Assembly (NCBI RefSeq): GCF_004208525.1
Contig: NZ_SGIT01000003.1
Coordinates: 372,001 to 436,000 of the forward strand
Source: Sphingobacterium corticibacterium
GTDB lineage: Bacteria; Bacteroidota; Bacteroidia; Sphingobacteriales; Sphingobacteriaceae
Reading direction: 5' to 3'
Length of the DNA stretch: 64,000 bases
Every line of letters begins with the position of its first letter. Within the stretch, counting starts at the first letter, position 1. The notes below the pieces were generated by a model. That model ran no database searches. It saw only the letters and a list, made by a program, of their open reading frames with translations, and was not told the origin of the DNA. The position numbers were made by a program, and so were the translations under genes. Below, piece after piece: positions 53,158-62,507 of this stretch.

Positions 53158-54280
53158 CAAATACGGCTTTTTTAAGAAAATCTCTAGAAAGATCTCGTTT
53201 TTTTGATATCAAAATATTTACTAAATTGTAATTTATCGGTTTCATTACTTGATTTATCTGATATTCGGAAACATATCTATCCGAGAGCTGAAGATCCTCT
53301 AACATATCTAAAACCCTGTTCGCTTTTAACCCCATACTACTAGCACAGAATTCCTTATTGAATAAAATAGAAAAAGCAACGCCATGAAATGAAGAAGCAA
53401 CAACAAACGACGAATTATAAATTAGTTGTAAGAATTCCAACGGTCCAGCAGTTTGTTGAAATCTATTTTTATCTCTAAATAATCTTATCGTGCCAACTAT
53501 TTCTATCACCTTTAATCCTTTCTGCTCTGCGATCTTCTCAGCTAAATCGGTAACTTGCTTATTCTCCAAAAGATTATACACTAAGAGATAAGGAGCTGTC
53601 TGCTTATCGTTAAGCAAACCGAAGCGCTTGACCCATGTTTCCTTATCCAACAGAAATATTGGGTCGAAAACATGTGTAAATTCCCTCTGACTAAACGTTT
53701 CCAAGAAGTCTTTAAGGCTTTTGTCTCTTATCGAGATTTCATTGAAATTACTCAGCTTTTGTATAAAATTATTTTTTGCCTCCTTGTTGTACAATATAGT
53801 TCCCATACTTCCAGCATAAGCTATTTTCTTTTCATGGGTAGTGAATGGATAATCTCCATAATAGACATTATCAAAAGTAACACCTCCTTTATCCAAACTA
53901 CGCCAAATCTGATCACTACCGTATATGTAGATATTACAGTTATTTATTATTTCCTCCCCCGTCTTAAAAGTCCTCGAGTCTTTAGGATAGTTTAATAAAA
54001 ATTTGTTAATAAAATATTCAAAAGCAAGAAATCTTTTTTTAGTTAATCTCCAAGTAATGAGATATTTAACAAGATATTTCGCCTTACCAACAAACGACTT
54101 GTTCTTGAATCGAGAATCCCACATTTTATATTCTTTGCTATGGTATTCTGGCCAATAATCAACAATTATGACGGACACGTTACTTTCAATAAAAGCTTTC
54201 AAAGCAAATGCCTGAAGAACCGCGCCGTAATTATGTGCCCGATGGTATGTAAGTATACCTACCTTTACTTCTTTTTTCAT
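53147..54280 (-). CDS. Polysaccharide pyruvyl transferase
   Basis: 377 aa. VGILTYHRAHNYGAVLQAF, YGSDQIW, AYAGSMG, FVVASSFHGVAFSILF (conserved SSFHG near the active site). Transfers pyruvate from PEP to a sugar hydroxyl as a ketal, adding negative charge. Paired with the F420-hydrogenase-beta-like gene at 55432, a frequent combination. Overlaps the polymerase gene by 50 nt. Confidence 0.93.
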   Translation of the reverse strand: MKKEVKVGILTYHRAHNYGAVLQAFALKAFIESNVSVIIVDYWPEYHSKEYKMWDSRFKNKSFVGKAKYLVKYLITWRLTKKRFLAFEYFINKFLLNYPKDSRTFKTGEEIINNCNIYIYGSDQIWRSLDKGGVTFDNVYYGDYPFTTHEKKIAYAGSMGTILYNKEAKNNFIQKLSNFNEISIRDKSLKDFLETFSQREFTHVFDPIFLLDKETWVKRFGLLNDKQTAPYLLVYNLLENKQVTDLAEKIAEQKGLKVIEIVGTIRLFRDKNRFQQTAGPLEFLQLIYNSSFVVASSFHGVAFSILFNKEFCASSMGLKANRVLDMLEDLQLSDRYVSEYQINQVMKPINYNLVNILISKKRDLSRDFLKKAVFDEA

Positions 54281-55430
54281 ACATACTAAATAAATAACTT
54301 TTGTTTGCTAACTCGATATAATAGAATACAACCGATTGAATAACGAAATTCCCTGATCTAAAAAACTCTGCCGTTGTAAAAGAGATCAGCAAAAGAAATA
54401 AAAACCAAAAACCCAGAAATCTATTGTTCACTGATACTCTCTTTGATACGCACATAATACTGTACCAAATCATCATTAACACAGTTGGTATTCCAATTAA
54501 CCAACTTATACTAAAAAGCCCAAAATCTACCCAAGTTAATCCACTATCTAATAGGATATTCATGTATTTTGAATAATTACCATTGTCATTAAGAGCTGGA
54601 ATACCTGAACCAAAGACAAATTCCTTTGAATCTTTAAAATGTTCATTCAAGTAATATTCAAGTTGAAGAACTCGAATATAATTATCATTTGACATATTAT
54701 CAGTTTCCTGCCGTTCCTGCATAGCTTGGATCTTATCCTGAACAAAAGGCATTTGCGAGAAAAAACCACCTATTATTAAAAATCCGAGCAAGTATAAAGT
54801 CAATCTAAAATTGAAGCCCTTTATAGTAATCACCATAACAAAACTGATAATCAAAAGTGCAAGTAATACGGTTCTAAATCCCATTAGAATCATAACGCCC
54901 ACACATGCCGACATTATCGCAAGATATTTTAGTTTTAGTCGATCAGTTACCAATAATCTATTGAGACTTAAAAAGAAACCTAATGATACGATACCTTGGC
55001 CCGCAAGTCTTATACGAACATCATGACTAAAGTCTTCCTGTGCCCCCCTGAATAAGACTGTTGGATAGATTATATATTGCAACAAATAACAAAAGCAAAA
55101 TATGACTGTAAGCCACAAAATTGCATGATTCATTGTTTTTAGCGTAGGTTTAAAATAAATTAACAGGAAATAAAACAATAAATAAAAATATTGTGCGGAC
55201 GATCGAAAAGTAAGAAATATACTCTGTCCTCTATAATAGTTACAAGAAATAAAACTTAGAAACAAACATGCAAATACTAGGACTATAAATGGTCTAAAAT
55301 AAGCATTCTGATCTCTCGTTAGCCAGACAAATGGTAAAAGAGATCCTAATAAAATAGTATTATTAATATTCGTAGCACCAAAAAAGTTTGTATAAATTAA
55401 TAACAAAAATACCACCCACCAATATTTCAT
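54231..55430 (-). CDS. Wzy-type polymerase (O-antigen ligase/polymerase family)
   Basis: 399 aa with about 11 predicted membrane helices and a large periplasmic loop (about 225-290, containing NYIRVLQLEYYLNEHF and FGSGIPALND). Low sequence identity within the family is usual. One gene fits the Wzy role of joining repeat units on the periplasmic side, together with the Wzx and Wzc found here. Confidence 0.85.
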   Translation of the reverse strand: MKYWWVVFLLLIYTNFFGATNINNTILLGSLLPFVWLTRDQNAYFRPFIVLVFACLFLSFISCNYYRGQSIFLTFRSSAQYFYLLFYFLLIYFKPTLKTMNHAILWLTVIFCFCYLLQYIIYPTVLFRGAQEDFSHDVRIRLAGQGIVSLGFFLSLNRLLVTDRLKLKYLAIMSACVGVMILMGFRTVLLALLIISFVMVITIKGFNFRLTLYLLGFLIIGGFFSQMPFVQDKIQAMQERQETDNMSNDNYIRVLQLEYYLNEHFKDSKEFVFGSGIPALNDNGNYSKYMNILLDSGLTWVDFGLFSISWLIGIPTVLMMIWYSIMCVSKRVSVNNRFLGFWFLFLLLISFTTAEFFRSGNFVIQSVVFYYIELANKSYLFSMYEKRSKGRYTYIPSGT

Positions 55431-55431
55431 A

Positions 55432-56718
55432 TCAATTATAATTATCCTTAAATATTCGAAACATAATCTTTCTTAGAATACCTTTTCTGTAATAAAATAA
55501 TTTAAACACACCTAATTTCTCAGCGATGAACTTGACCTTATGACCAAATAAAACATTCAGTTCAAGCTTTAGATTAATCTTATTGTTTATATGAAACCCT
55601 TCTTTTAAAAAAGGCGTCTTAATTCCGAGAATGTTATATAGCTTCATTCTCCCTCGTTGTCTATATTTCTTTGTCGAAATATTTCCCTTTTGCGATTTAA
55701 TAACATTTTCTTCTGAAATATTTCCAACAGTGATGCCTTTCTCGCGTTCCATATTATTTAATATCTCCGTCGCGTGGTTATTTCTAGTCATAACGATTGA
55801 AGTTGGTTCTTTTCCTTCATACTCTTTCAACCAAGCATCACCACAGGCAAAATCTGCTAGTTCTGCCGTAGCATCTACACATAAATGACATCGCTTCAAC
55901 TTTGAATATCCGGTTGTTTTTACATATTCTGGATAGGCAACATTCACTTTTTTGGCTTCCGATCTTATTTCCATAGATCCTGGCTGCCCACCACCTCTAA
56001 AGCGAAAAAAGTCAACATTTTGTGGTTTAATTCCATGCATTGAAATCAATCTTCTTAAATTATTAAAACTTTTAAACCCTCCACAAAAATTCCCAATGAA
56101 ATATTTAATATTTAAATCGCATACACTATCTTGCATTTTTCGCAAACCAGCGATCTGACATGGAGTACCAATAAATACATAGGATTCGTTAGAACGATTA
56201 GTTTTTAAATCTTCTATGAGTTCACTCAAATCTACCGGACAATATTTGGATCCTTGGGAGTCTAGTAATTCAACTAAATTATTACTTGCATAAGTTTTTG
56301 TTTGTACACCACGGTCTCCGTATGTGAATTTCGTAACAATAGCCTTATCTACGAGCTTCCTCTCAATTAAATATTGTGCTATAGCAATCATAATACCACT
56401 TGAGGATGCATTTTTTTGGTATAAAGACCCAACTCCACTAACTACTGCCAGTTGATCATAATGTCCCAAATCTAAGTGGAAATATGGTCCTAATTCATAA
56501 TCTTTTGCACGAGAGTTAATATCATACCCCTTGCCGGGACAGATCTCAAAACCCGCTTTTGTATTGGGAGATAGCAAATCGAAATCTACTGGTACAATGT
56601 GTCCACAATTATTTTTATAGTCTATTTTAACAGCTGTATCTCGCTTATCTGGATTAATGGTACACAAACCACATCCCAAACAAAGCCCTCCTTCTACAAC
56701 ATCTTTTAAATCTTTCAT
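55432..56718 (-). CDS. Coenzyme F420 hydrogenase/dehydrogenase beta-subunit-like protein
   Basis: 428 aa. N-terminal ferredoxin-like Cys motif CLGCGLC (13-19), then VGTPCQIAGLRKMQ-type FrhB motif (YVFIGTPCQIAGL), FGNFCGG-like and CHLCVDATAELADFACGDAW. Proteins of this kind often stand beside pyruvyl transferases in surface-polysaccharide operons. They probably catalyse an iron-sulfur/flavin redox step on a sugar; the cofactor in Bacteroidota is unproven. Confidence 0.88.
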   Translation of the reverse strand: MKDLKDVVEGGLCLGCGLCTINPDKRDTAVKIDYKNNCGHIVPVDFDLLSPNTKAGFEICPGKGYDINSRAKDYELGPYFHLDLGHYDQLAVVSGVGSLYQKNASSSGIMIAIAQYLIERKLVDKAIVTKFTYGDRGVQTKTYASNNLVELLDSQGSKYCPVDLSELIEDLKTNRSNESYVFIGTPCQIAGLRKMQDSVCDLNIKYFIGNFCGGFKSFNNLRRLISMHGIKPQNVDFFRFRGGGQPGSMEIRSEAKKVNVAYPEYVKTTGYSKLKRCHLCVDATAELADFACGDAWLKEYEGKEPTSIVMTRNNHATEILNNMEREKGITVGNISEENVIKSQKGNISTKKYRQRGRMKLYNILGIKTPFLKEGFHINNKINLKLELNVLFGHKVKFIAEKLGVFKLFYYRKGILRKIMFRIFKDNYN

Positions 56719-56765
56719 CTTTAACCTTAGTTTAATTAAAACAAAATCTCTAATTAATACTTGTG

Positions 56766-58304
56766 CTACCTCTTGATCAATGTCATTATTGCATTTACTT
56801 TATTACCTATAAAATTGACAACAAATCTTTTCTCATCCTTACTAAGCGCAAAAAGATAAACGGACAAGACCGAACTAGCCAATCCTACCAATGTGGTTAC
56901 AAAAAAACGAAGTAATCCAGCCTGTATTTCCTGAATTACAAAAAGTGGAACAATATATGACGGAACAAGTACTAACAGGATTGGAATTACGACCTGAAGA
57001 AAGTATCGTGTTATATTCAACGCGACCATTTTCCGCAACATCACTAACCGAAGTGCCATAGCTATGACAGAACCAACAATCGCTAAATAGAAAACAGATT
57101 GTGGGGGAAATCCTAACTTCAAGAACATGTAAGATATAGGGAGCACCAAAATCAATATTCCTCCAACTACCAATTGATATATCTTTATTTCTCCAGTTGC
57201 AAGAGCAGCAGTAGTTAAGGGGTAAGAAAGCGAATCAATTAAAGTTGCAACAATGATTAAACGTGTAAACAACACCACATATTCTGGTACTTGTTTTAGC
57301 CAGACCTCAAGAACAAAATTAGTTTCAAGTAGCAAGGGTATGGACAACATAAACATAAGAATAAAGCAGAATTTAGAAGTCTGAAAGACAAGCGCTAACA
57401 TCTTATCTTTTTCTCCCGTTGCATAATATTTAGTAATCTGAGGACGGCTGGCTGTCATAAAATTTAACACAAACTGACTCATTGTACTATTGATCCTATA
57501 TGCTATCGCTCGGGCAGTATTGACCGTTGGCCCAAAAAACAAGTTTAATATAATATTAATACCATGATTATTGAATATACTAGCAATAGCTCCAAATAAA
57601 TTCCATCCAGAATAACCAATAATTTCCTTAAAAAGTCTTTTATCCCAGTAAAAATAGAACTTGCATTCGTGAAATCTGCGTAAACAATACATGCGATAAA
57701 TCAACGTAATCAGGGTAGTAACCACAAACATCAATACAGCATACAACTTCAGCTTATCTAAAGAAAAGAGTACCAACAAGTAAACTATTAACAGCTTTAA
57801 TACTGCCTCTATAATACTAACGTATGCATAGACCCTCATTCTTTCACGGGCAATAATCACTGCATTATACGGAATGGTGATCATCGTCATCATAAAAGAC
57901 AGAATAGAGAACTGATAGACCCATTGTACTGCTTCTAACCTATCCGCGGGAATAATCATTTTGTTATTTAGAAACCACAAACCAATCGTCTCCGCTAAAA
58001 TCAAAATCAGTACCGCAATAATTCCATAAATTATCATGGTCATACTAAAGGTCTTCCGCAAAGCGTCATGATTCTTACGCCCAAGCTCAAACGCAAAAAA
58101 ACGTTGTGACGCAGATGACATCGTTCCGCTTAAAAACGAAAACATAATGACGATTCCCCCCACGACATTGTACAAACCATAATCTACAACACCGAGTGTA
58201 TCCAACACTACCCTTACAGTATACAAGGATACTCCCATCATTAAGAGCATCCTAAAGTACAGGAATAAGGTGTTTTTGGCAATCCTCTTGTTACTCGTTT
58301 CCAA
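56766..58304 (-). CDS. Wzx-type flippase (oligosaccharide transporter)
   Basis: 512 aa with about 12-14 predicted membrane helices, polysaccharide_synt/MATE-like. RIAKNTLFLYFRMLLMMGVSLYTVR at the start and GLYNVVGGIVIMFSFLSG are typical. Moves the undecaprenyl-linked repeat unit across the inner membrane. Confidence 0.92.
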   Translation of the reverse strand: METSNKRIAKNTLFLYFRMLLMMGVSLYTVRVVLDTLGVVDYGLYNVVGGIVIMFSFLSGTMSSASQRFFAFELGRKNHDALRKTFSMTMIIYGIIAVLILILAETIGLWFLNNKMIIPADRLEAVQWVYQFSILSFMMTMITIPYNAVIIARERMRVYAYVSIIEAVLKLLIVYLLVLFSLDKLKLYAVLMFVVTTLITLIYRMYCLRRFHECKFYFYWDKRLFKEIIGYSGWNLFGAIASIFNNHGINIILNLFFGPTVNTARAIAYRINSTMSQFVLNFMTASRPQITKYYATGEKDKMLALVFQTSKFCFILMFMLSIPLLLETNFVLEVWLKQVPEYVVLFTRLIIVATLIDSLSYPLTTAALATGEIKIYQLVVGGILILVLPISYMFLKLGFPPQSVFYLAIVGSVIAMALRLVMLRKMVALNITRYFLQVVIPILLVLVPSYIVPLFVIQEIQAGLLRFFVTTLVGLASSVLSVYLFALSKDEKRFVVNFIGNKVNAIMTLIKR

Positions 58305-58343
58305 TGTAAATGTTAATCTAGATATTTATTACTTTAAACTTGA

Positions 58344-60722
58344 TCAGTTCCTCTTCCTTATGTTCCACCATTTGCTTTTTCGTATGTTTCCATACTCGCC
58401 GTAGCCATAACCATAGCCGTAACCATAACCGTAACCGTAATTCTGGTAATAGCCTCCTCTCGCCTGGATATCGTTAATGATCAATTGTATCGGTTTGATT
58501 TTATTTTGTGTCACCAAATTACTTGGTATACGCAATTGTTCTTTATAGGTGTGTCCCTGCCGTACCAAGTACAGACAGATATCTGCATAGCGGGATAAGA
58601 GCTGTGCATCTGTCACCATCCCTACAGGAGGAGCGTCCATTAAAATATAGTCATAGCGTTGCGTTAATGCCTCCATAAGTTCTGCTGCTCGTGGGTGAAT
58701 CAACAATTCTGCTGGATTGGGAGGAATGGCTCCTGCCTGTACCAAATCTACATTTTCGTGAACACCGGAGGACATGACAATTTCATCTACCTGCATTTCC
58801 GAACGAACAATGTAATGGGAGAAACCTTTACCTGCGGGAAGCCCCAATTTTGCAGTAATTGAGGGTTTCCGCAAATCTAGTTCCATCAACAGCACCTTCT
58901 TGTCCAAGAGTGCCAGTGAAACAGCGAGATTCAGTGCCACATAGGATTTCCCTTCTCCCGACATGGAGGACGTAAATAAAATGGTTTTCCCACCATTTAA
59001 CGAAAACTCTAAATTCGTTCGCATAGCCCGAAACTGCTCTGCAATGGCCGAGCGCGAAGTTTTGGAAACAACGACCTGCTGTTCTTCATCGGAATGGGCA
59101 ACCATACCTAAGACTGGAAGCTGTGTCCCCTTCTCGATATCTTCCAAACTACGCACACGAACATTTAATAAATCGCGCAGGTAGAAAACTGCTAACGGTA
59201 TTGCTAAACCAATAAACACAAAAACTGCATAAATTACTTTCCGTCTTGGCGAGAAAGGTTTCTTCTCTGCTTTTGGCGAATCAATTACTTTGGAATTGGA
59301 TACATTCGCTGTACGACCGATCGCTGTTTCCTCCCATTTTTCTTGTAGGAAAATATACTGTGCTTGCTTGATTTGTTGTAGACGTGCCAAATCAATATAG
59401 CCACGTTCTATCGTCGGCACCTGCGTAATCTGAGAGGATACGCTATTTGCTAATTCTTGTTGGCTTTGCTTCGCCAGTTCTAACTGACGACGTGTGGACG
59501 CTACATTGGCGATCATATCTTGACGTACGCCAGCAATCTGAGCTGTAATGTTTTGTACGAGCGGATTGTCTTCTGTATTAGCCAATAGCAAGCGCTCTCG
59601 TTGCAACACCAATTCGTTATATCGCTGGATCAACGCGTTAAACCCAACATCTTGAGGAATAACCGCTGAAGGTACGACACGGGGATGTTGTGTATCTTTT
59701 AAATAACTGGCTACCGCATCCACGGCAGCTAGTTGAGTTTCTACCTCTGCCAATTTCTGCGTATAATCTGCTGAACTCTCGATGAGCACCCTACCTTGCT
59801 GCGATATATCTGCTAATTGATTTTGTCTCTTATATCCCGAAATGCGGTCTTCTACACCGGCTAGCTCGTCGGTAATCTTGGAAAGGCGTGCATTGATAAA
59901 AGATAATGTCGAATCAGCGATAACATTCTTATCATGTAAATTGAGTTCAACATATTTATCAATCAAGGTGGTTAACATTTGTTCCCCTCGCTTTGGCAAT
60001 TTATGTTCTAACGTTAAGTCGATTGTGGAAACATTTTTATTTGTCACCTCCACCGTCAACGCTTCACCAAAATTTTCCACAACATCCCGTACCGGTGTTA
60101 TCCGAAAGCCATAGCTTTCCTTCGTAGGTGGCATTTTTATTCGTTCAATTCGCAAAAGACCAGCTAATGGCAAACTAAACGGTTCATCCCACTGTACACG
60201 GAATAGGGTATCGGGACTTGATAACTCCGCAATATTTTCGTCTACGGGATTTACATCTAAACTATACCCAAACGCAACTGAATCTGGATCGCTTAACAAG
60301 GTCACCAAAAAAGGTGTGGACATGACTGGCACATCATGTACTCTTCCCTGCTTGAAATAAGCGATATATGCCGTTTCAGCTAACACCATCTCTCTCATCA
60401 AATCTGCCGTTCGCAACACCTCCACCTCGTTATCTACGGAATTTTTCGTCCCCATTAAACTGGACAAATCCCCTAAAGCCGAAGAAGACAACATACCGCT
60501 CCCTTTTTTATCATCAGAGACTAGTAACTTAGCATGAATTTTGTAGGCTGGAACCGTATATCGTAAATACGCAAATGCAATCATTAAGCCGATAACCCCA
60601 CACAAAACAAACCAATACCAGTTTGAAAGGATGCGACCAACGAAACGAAGCAGCTCTTTATTATCTGATTTCGGTTCTTCGAGATCGAACTCCTCGTCCC
60701 AATCTATATTTTTCTTACTCAT
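58344..60722 (-). CDS. wzc: Wzc-type tyrosine autokinase and chain-length regulator
   Basis: 792 aa. Wzz domain with two membrane helices (about 35-55 and 490-510) and a long periplasmic coiled coil, a GNVR-like region, then a BY-kinase: Walker A SSMSGEGKSYVALNL, Walker A' LLMELDLRKPS, Walker B ILMDAPPVGMV. The C-terminus is a Tyr cluster with a tandem YGYGYG... stretch, the autophosphorylation tail. It forms the export machine with the Wza homologue and is the substrate of the CpsB phosphatase. Confidence 0.95.
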   Translation of the reverse strand: MSKKNIDWDEEFDLEEPKSDNKELLRFVGRILSNWYWFVLCGVIGLMIAFAYLRYTVPAYKIHAKLLVSDDKKGSGMLSSSALGDLSSLMGTKNSVDNEVEVLRTADLMREMVLAETAYIAYFKQGRVHDVPVMSTPFLVTLLSDPDSVAFGYSLDVNPVDENIAELSSPDTLFRVQWDEPFSLPLAGLLRIERIKMPPTKESYGFRITPVRDVVENFGEALTVEVTNKNVSTIDLTLEHKLPKRGEQMLTTLIDKYVELNLHDKNVIADSTLSFINARLSKITDELAGVEDRISGYKRQNQLADISQQGRVLIESSADYTQKLAEVETQLAAVDAVASYLKDTQHPRVVPSAVIPQDVGFNALIQRYNELVLQRERLLLANTEDNPLVQNITAQIAGVRQDMIANVASTRRQLELAKQSQQELANSVSSQITQVPTIERGYIDLARLQQIKQAQYIFLQEKWEETAIGRTANVSNSKVIDSPKAEKKPFSPRRKVIYAVFVFIGLAIPLAVFYLRDLLNVRVRSLEDIEKGTQLPVLGMVAHSDEEQQVVVSKTSRSAIAEQFRAMRTNLEFSLNGGKTILFTSSMSGEGKSYVALNLAVSLALLDKKVLLMELDLRKPSITAKLGLPAGKGFSHYIVRSEMQVDEIVMSSGVHENVDLVQAGAIPPNPAELLIHPRAAELMEALTQRYDYILMDAPPVGMVTDAQLLSRYADICLYLVRQGHTYKEQLRIPSNLVTQNKIKPIQLIINDIQARGGYYQNYGYGYGYGYGYGYGEYGNIRKSKWWNIRKRN
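58390..58440 (-). repeat. Hexanucleotide repeats encoding the Tyr tail of Wzc
   Basis: Imperfect tandem hexamers (TAACCG/TAACCA/TAGCCA on the plus strand) encode alternating Tyr-Gly. Loss or gain of units would change the number of phosphorylatable Tyr without shifting the frame. Confidence 0.7.
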
Positions 60723-60758
60723 TTATTAAAGAATTATTACGTTTCAGTAGGTATTGAA

Positions 60759-61565
60759 CTACAAGCGTGAGACAGCAATGATTAATACAGACAAAATAGA
60801 GCCGATAATAGCATAAGTCTGCGTTCTCGCCGCATTGTTTGCTGCTGCCTTCGCCTTGCCTGGCTCTATATAAATCACATCGTTCTGTCGCAAATAGAAA
60901 TAAGGGGATTGCAACAGTTCGCTATCGTTCAGATTCAGCCGAACCAATTCTTTTTTTTCACCCTTTTCCCTAATCAATAATACGTTTTCGCGCTTACCGT
61001 AGATGGTCATATCACCGGCTAAACCTAATGCGTCAAAAACCGTTACTTTCTCGTTTGGCACCGTATAGGTCGCTGGACGGGTCACCTCGCCTAACACCGT
61101 GACTTTAAAATTCGCAAAGCGTACTTGCACGGTCGGATTTTTATAGTATTGACTGGCTAACAACGTGATACGTTCCCGTGCTTGATAAGTGGTCAACCCT
61201 TTGACCTCCACCTTGCCAATCAAAGCCATATGGACGTAGCCGTCCTTATCTACCAAAAATCCGGAAACCACCTGACTCCCTACATTCGTTGCGGAACTGG
61301 CACCTACGGCTTGTACTGCTACCGCTTGGTTGGCGACGGCAGCAGTAGATGGATCCAAGGTCTGAATGGTTATACTTAATATATCATCAGATTGAATCAC
61401 CGGCTCGGTAAAGGCTGCGGCTTGTTTAAGGATGTGGGTCGTATCGGCGGGAAGATCGTTGAAATATACGATTTTCTTGACCGAACAGCTGCTAATCAGC
61501 AACAACAACACGAGCGGGAAGAATCCCCATCGCGAAAAGGTTGGTCTTTTCATTAATTTTTTCAT
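60759..61565 (-). CDS. Wza-type polysaccharide export lipoprotein
   Basis: 268 aa. Lipobox with Cys27 (LISSC), Poly_export domain (QSDDILSITIQTLDPSTA) and a SLBB domain (VTVLGEVTRPATYTVPNEKVTVFDAL), then a C-terminal hydrophobic helix (about 248-268) as in other Bacteroidota homologues. Outer-membrane exit channel. The leader before the ATG is an A/C-rich 59-bp stretch without structure. Confidence 0.94.
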   Translation of the reverse strand: MKKLMKRPTFSRWGFFPLVLLLLISSCSVKKIVYFNDLPADTTHILKQAAAFTEPVIQSDDILSITIQTLDPSTAAVANQAVAVQAVGASSATNVGSQVVSGFLVDKDGYVHMALIGKVEVKGLTTYQARERITLLASQYYKNPTVQVRFANFKVTVLGEVTRPATYTVPNEKVTVFDALGLAGDMTIYGKRENVLLIREKGEKKELVRLNLNDSELLQSPYFYLRQNDVIYIEPGKAKAAANNAARTQTYAIIGSILSVLIIAVSRL

Positions 61566-61624
61566 TATTTAAACTTGTTGATTGTAGATTGTAGTTGTAT
61601 TGTAGTTTGTTGTTGTGTTTATTT

Positions 61625-62371
61625 TTACGTGGTGACCCCACTAAAAAGTTCTTTGTTTAATATCTCGCAATGTTTAAAATGGGAACGGATATCTTCTTGT
61701 TGTAGCCCTATCTCCAGCGCACGTACATGCCGTTCATGATGCACGTCGGTACCGACAAGATTAATCATGCCCTTTTCCAACAGATATTTCGCTACCCGGC
61801 GTTCGTTGCGTCCATAATAACCTAACAACGACAGTAGGTTAAGCTGCAACAGGCAGCCGATATCCTGGAAGCGTTCGATTTTTTTTGGATCACGATGATA
61901 AAAGAGATACCGCTCTGGATGTGCCAGGATGGGAATATACCCCTCCATCTGCAGATCGAACGCGATCTTTTCGATCAGTTTACTTTCTTCTATATAAGAC
62001 ATCTCAATCAAGATATGCCCACCAGGTAAACAGAGCAGGTGACGCGGATTGCGCGCAAGCTGCTGATCAAAGGCCATATCGACCATATACTCGGCGGCAT
62101 ACCCTGCCGCGAGCTGTTCAACACCTTCCTGACGTAATCTATGGAAAGCGCCGCCGATGGTCTCGGCCGTATTGGGATACATATCGTGTAGGATATGCGG
62201 TGTGAAATAGAACTTCTTTAACCCGAGTTGCTCCAAGCGGCTCAATAGTGCTACGCTCTGCTCCACGTTTTCGCAACCATCGTCAAGACCCGGCAAGATG
62301 TGTGAATGCATATCCACGTGCATCCATTGCAGATCTGGGTATTGGCGTTTTCGGTTAAAAATAGTCCACAT
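61625..62371 (-). CDS. CpsB/YwqE-type tyrosine phosphatase (PHP family)
   Basis: 248 aa. MHSHILPGLDDG (His22, His24), FYFTPHILHDMYPN, HILIEMSYIEE, LAHPERYLFYHR, VGTDVHHERH: full PHP metal-binding set. Predicted to dephosphorylate the Wzc Tyr tail and so tune polymer length. First gene of the EPS operon in this window; paralogue of the orphan at 15104, with identical early spacing. Confidence 0.95.
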   Translation of the reverse strand: MWTIFNRKRQYPDLQWMHVDMHSHILPGLDDGCENVEQSVALLSRLEQLGLKKFYFTPHILHDMYPNTAETIGGAFHRLRQEGVEQLAAGYAAEYMVDMAFDQQLARNPRHLLCLPGGHILIEMSYIEESKLIEKIAFDLQMEGYIPILAHPERYLFYHRDPKKIERFQDIGCLLQLNLLSLLGYYGRNERRVAKYLLEKGMINLVGTDVHHERHVRALEIGLQQEDIRSHFKHCEILNKELFSGVTT

Positions 62372-62421
62372 GACTTTATTTCTCGATGTTGGAAATGCTT
62401 TCGATTTACCTGTGAAAAATA

Positions 62422-62457
62422 GAAATACCCGGCCAGCTCGCCCGGCCGGAGTATTTC
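62422..62457 (-). terminator. Terminator between the adhesin gene and the EPS operon
   Basis: GAAATACCCGGCC (62422-62434) pairs with GGCCGG-A-GTATTTC (62444-62457) with one bulged A; minus-strand transcripts then meet CTATTTTTCAC. This isolates the large surface-protein gene from the EPS operon. Confidence 0.75.
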
Positions 62458-62507
62458 CCTACAATCACAAGCTTACACTTGAGCTCTTCATTATCTTATG
62501 GCTGCTT

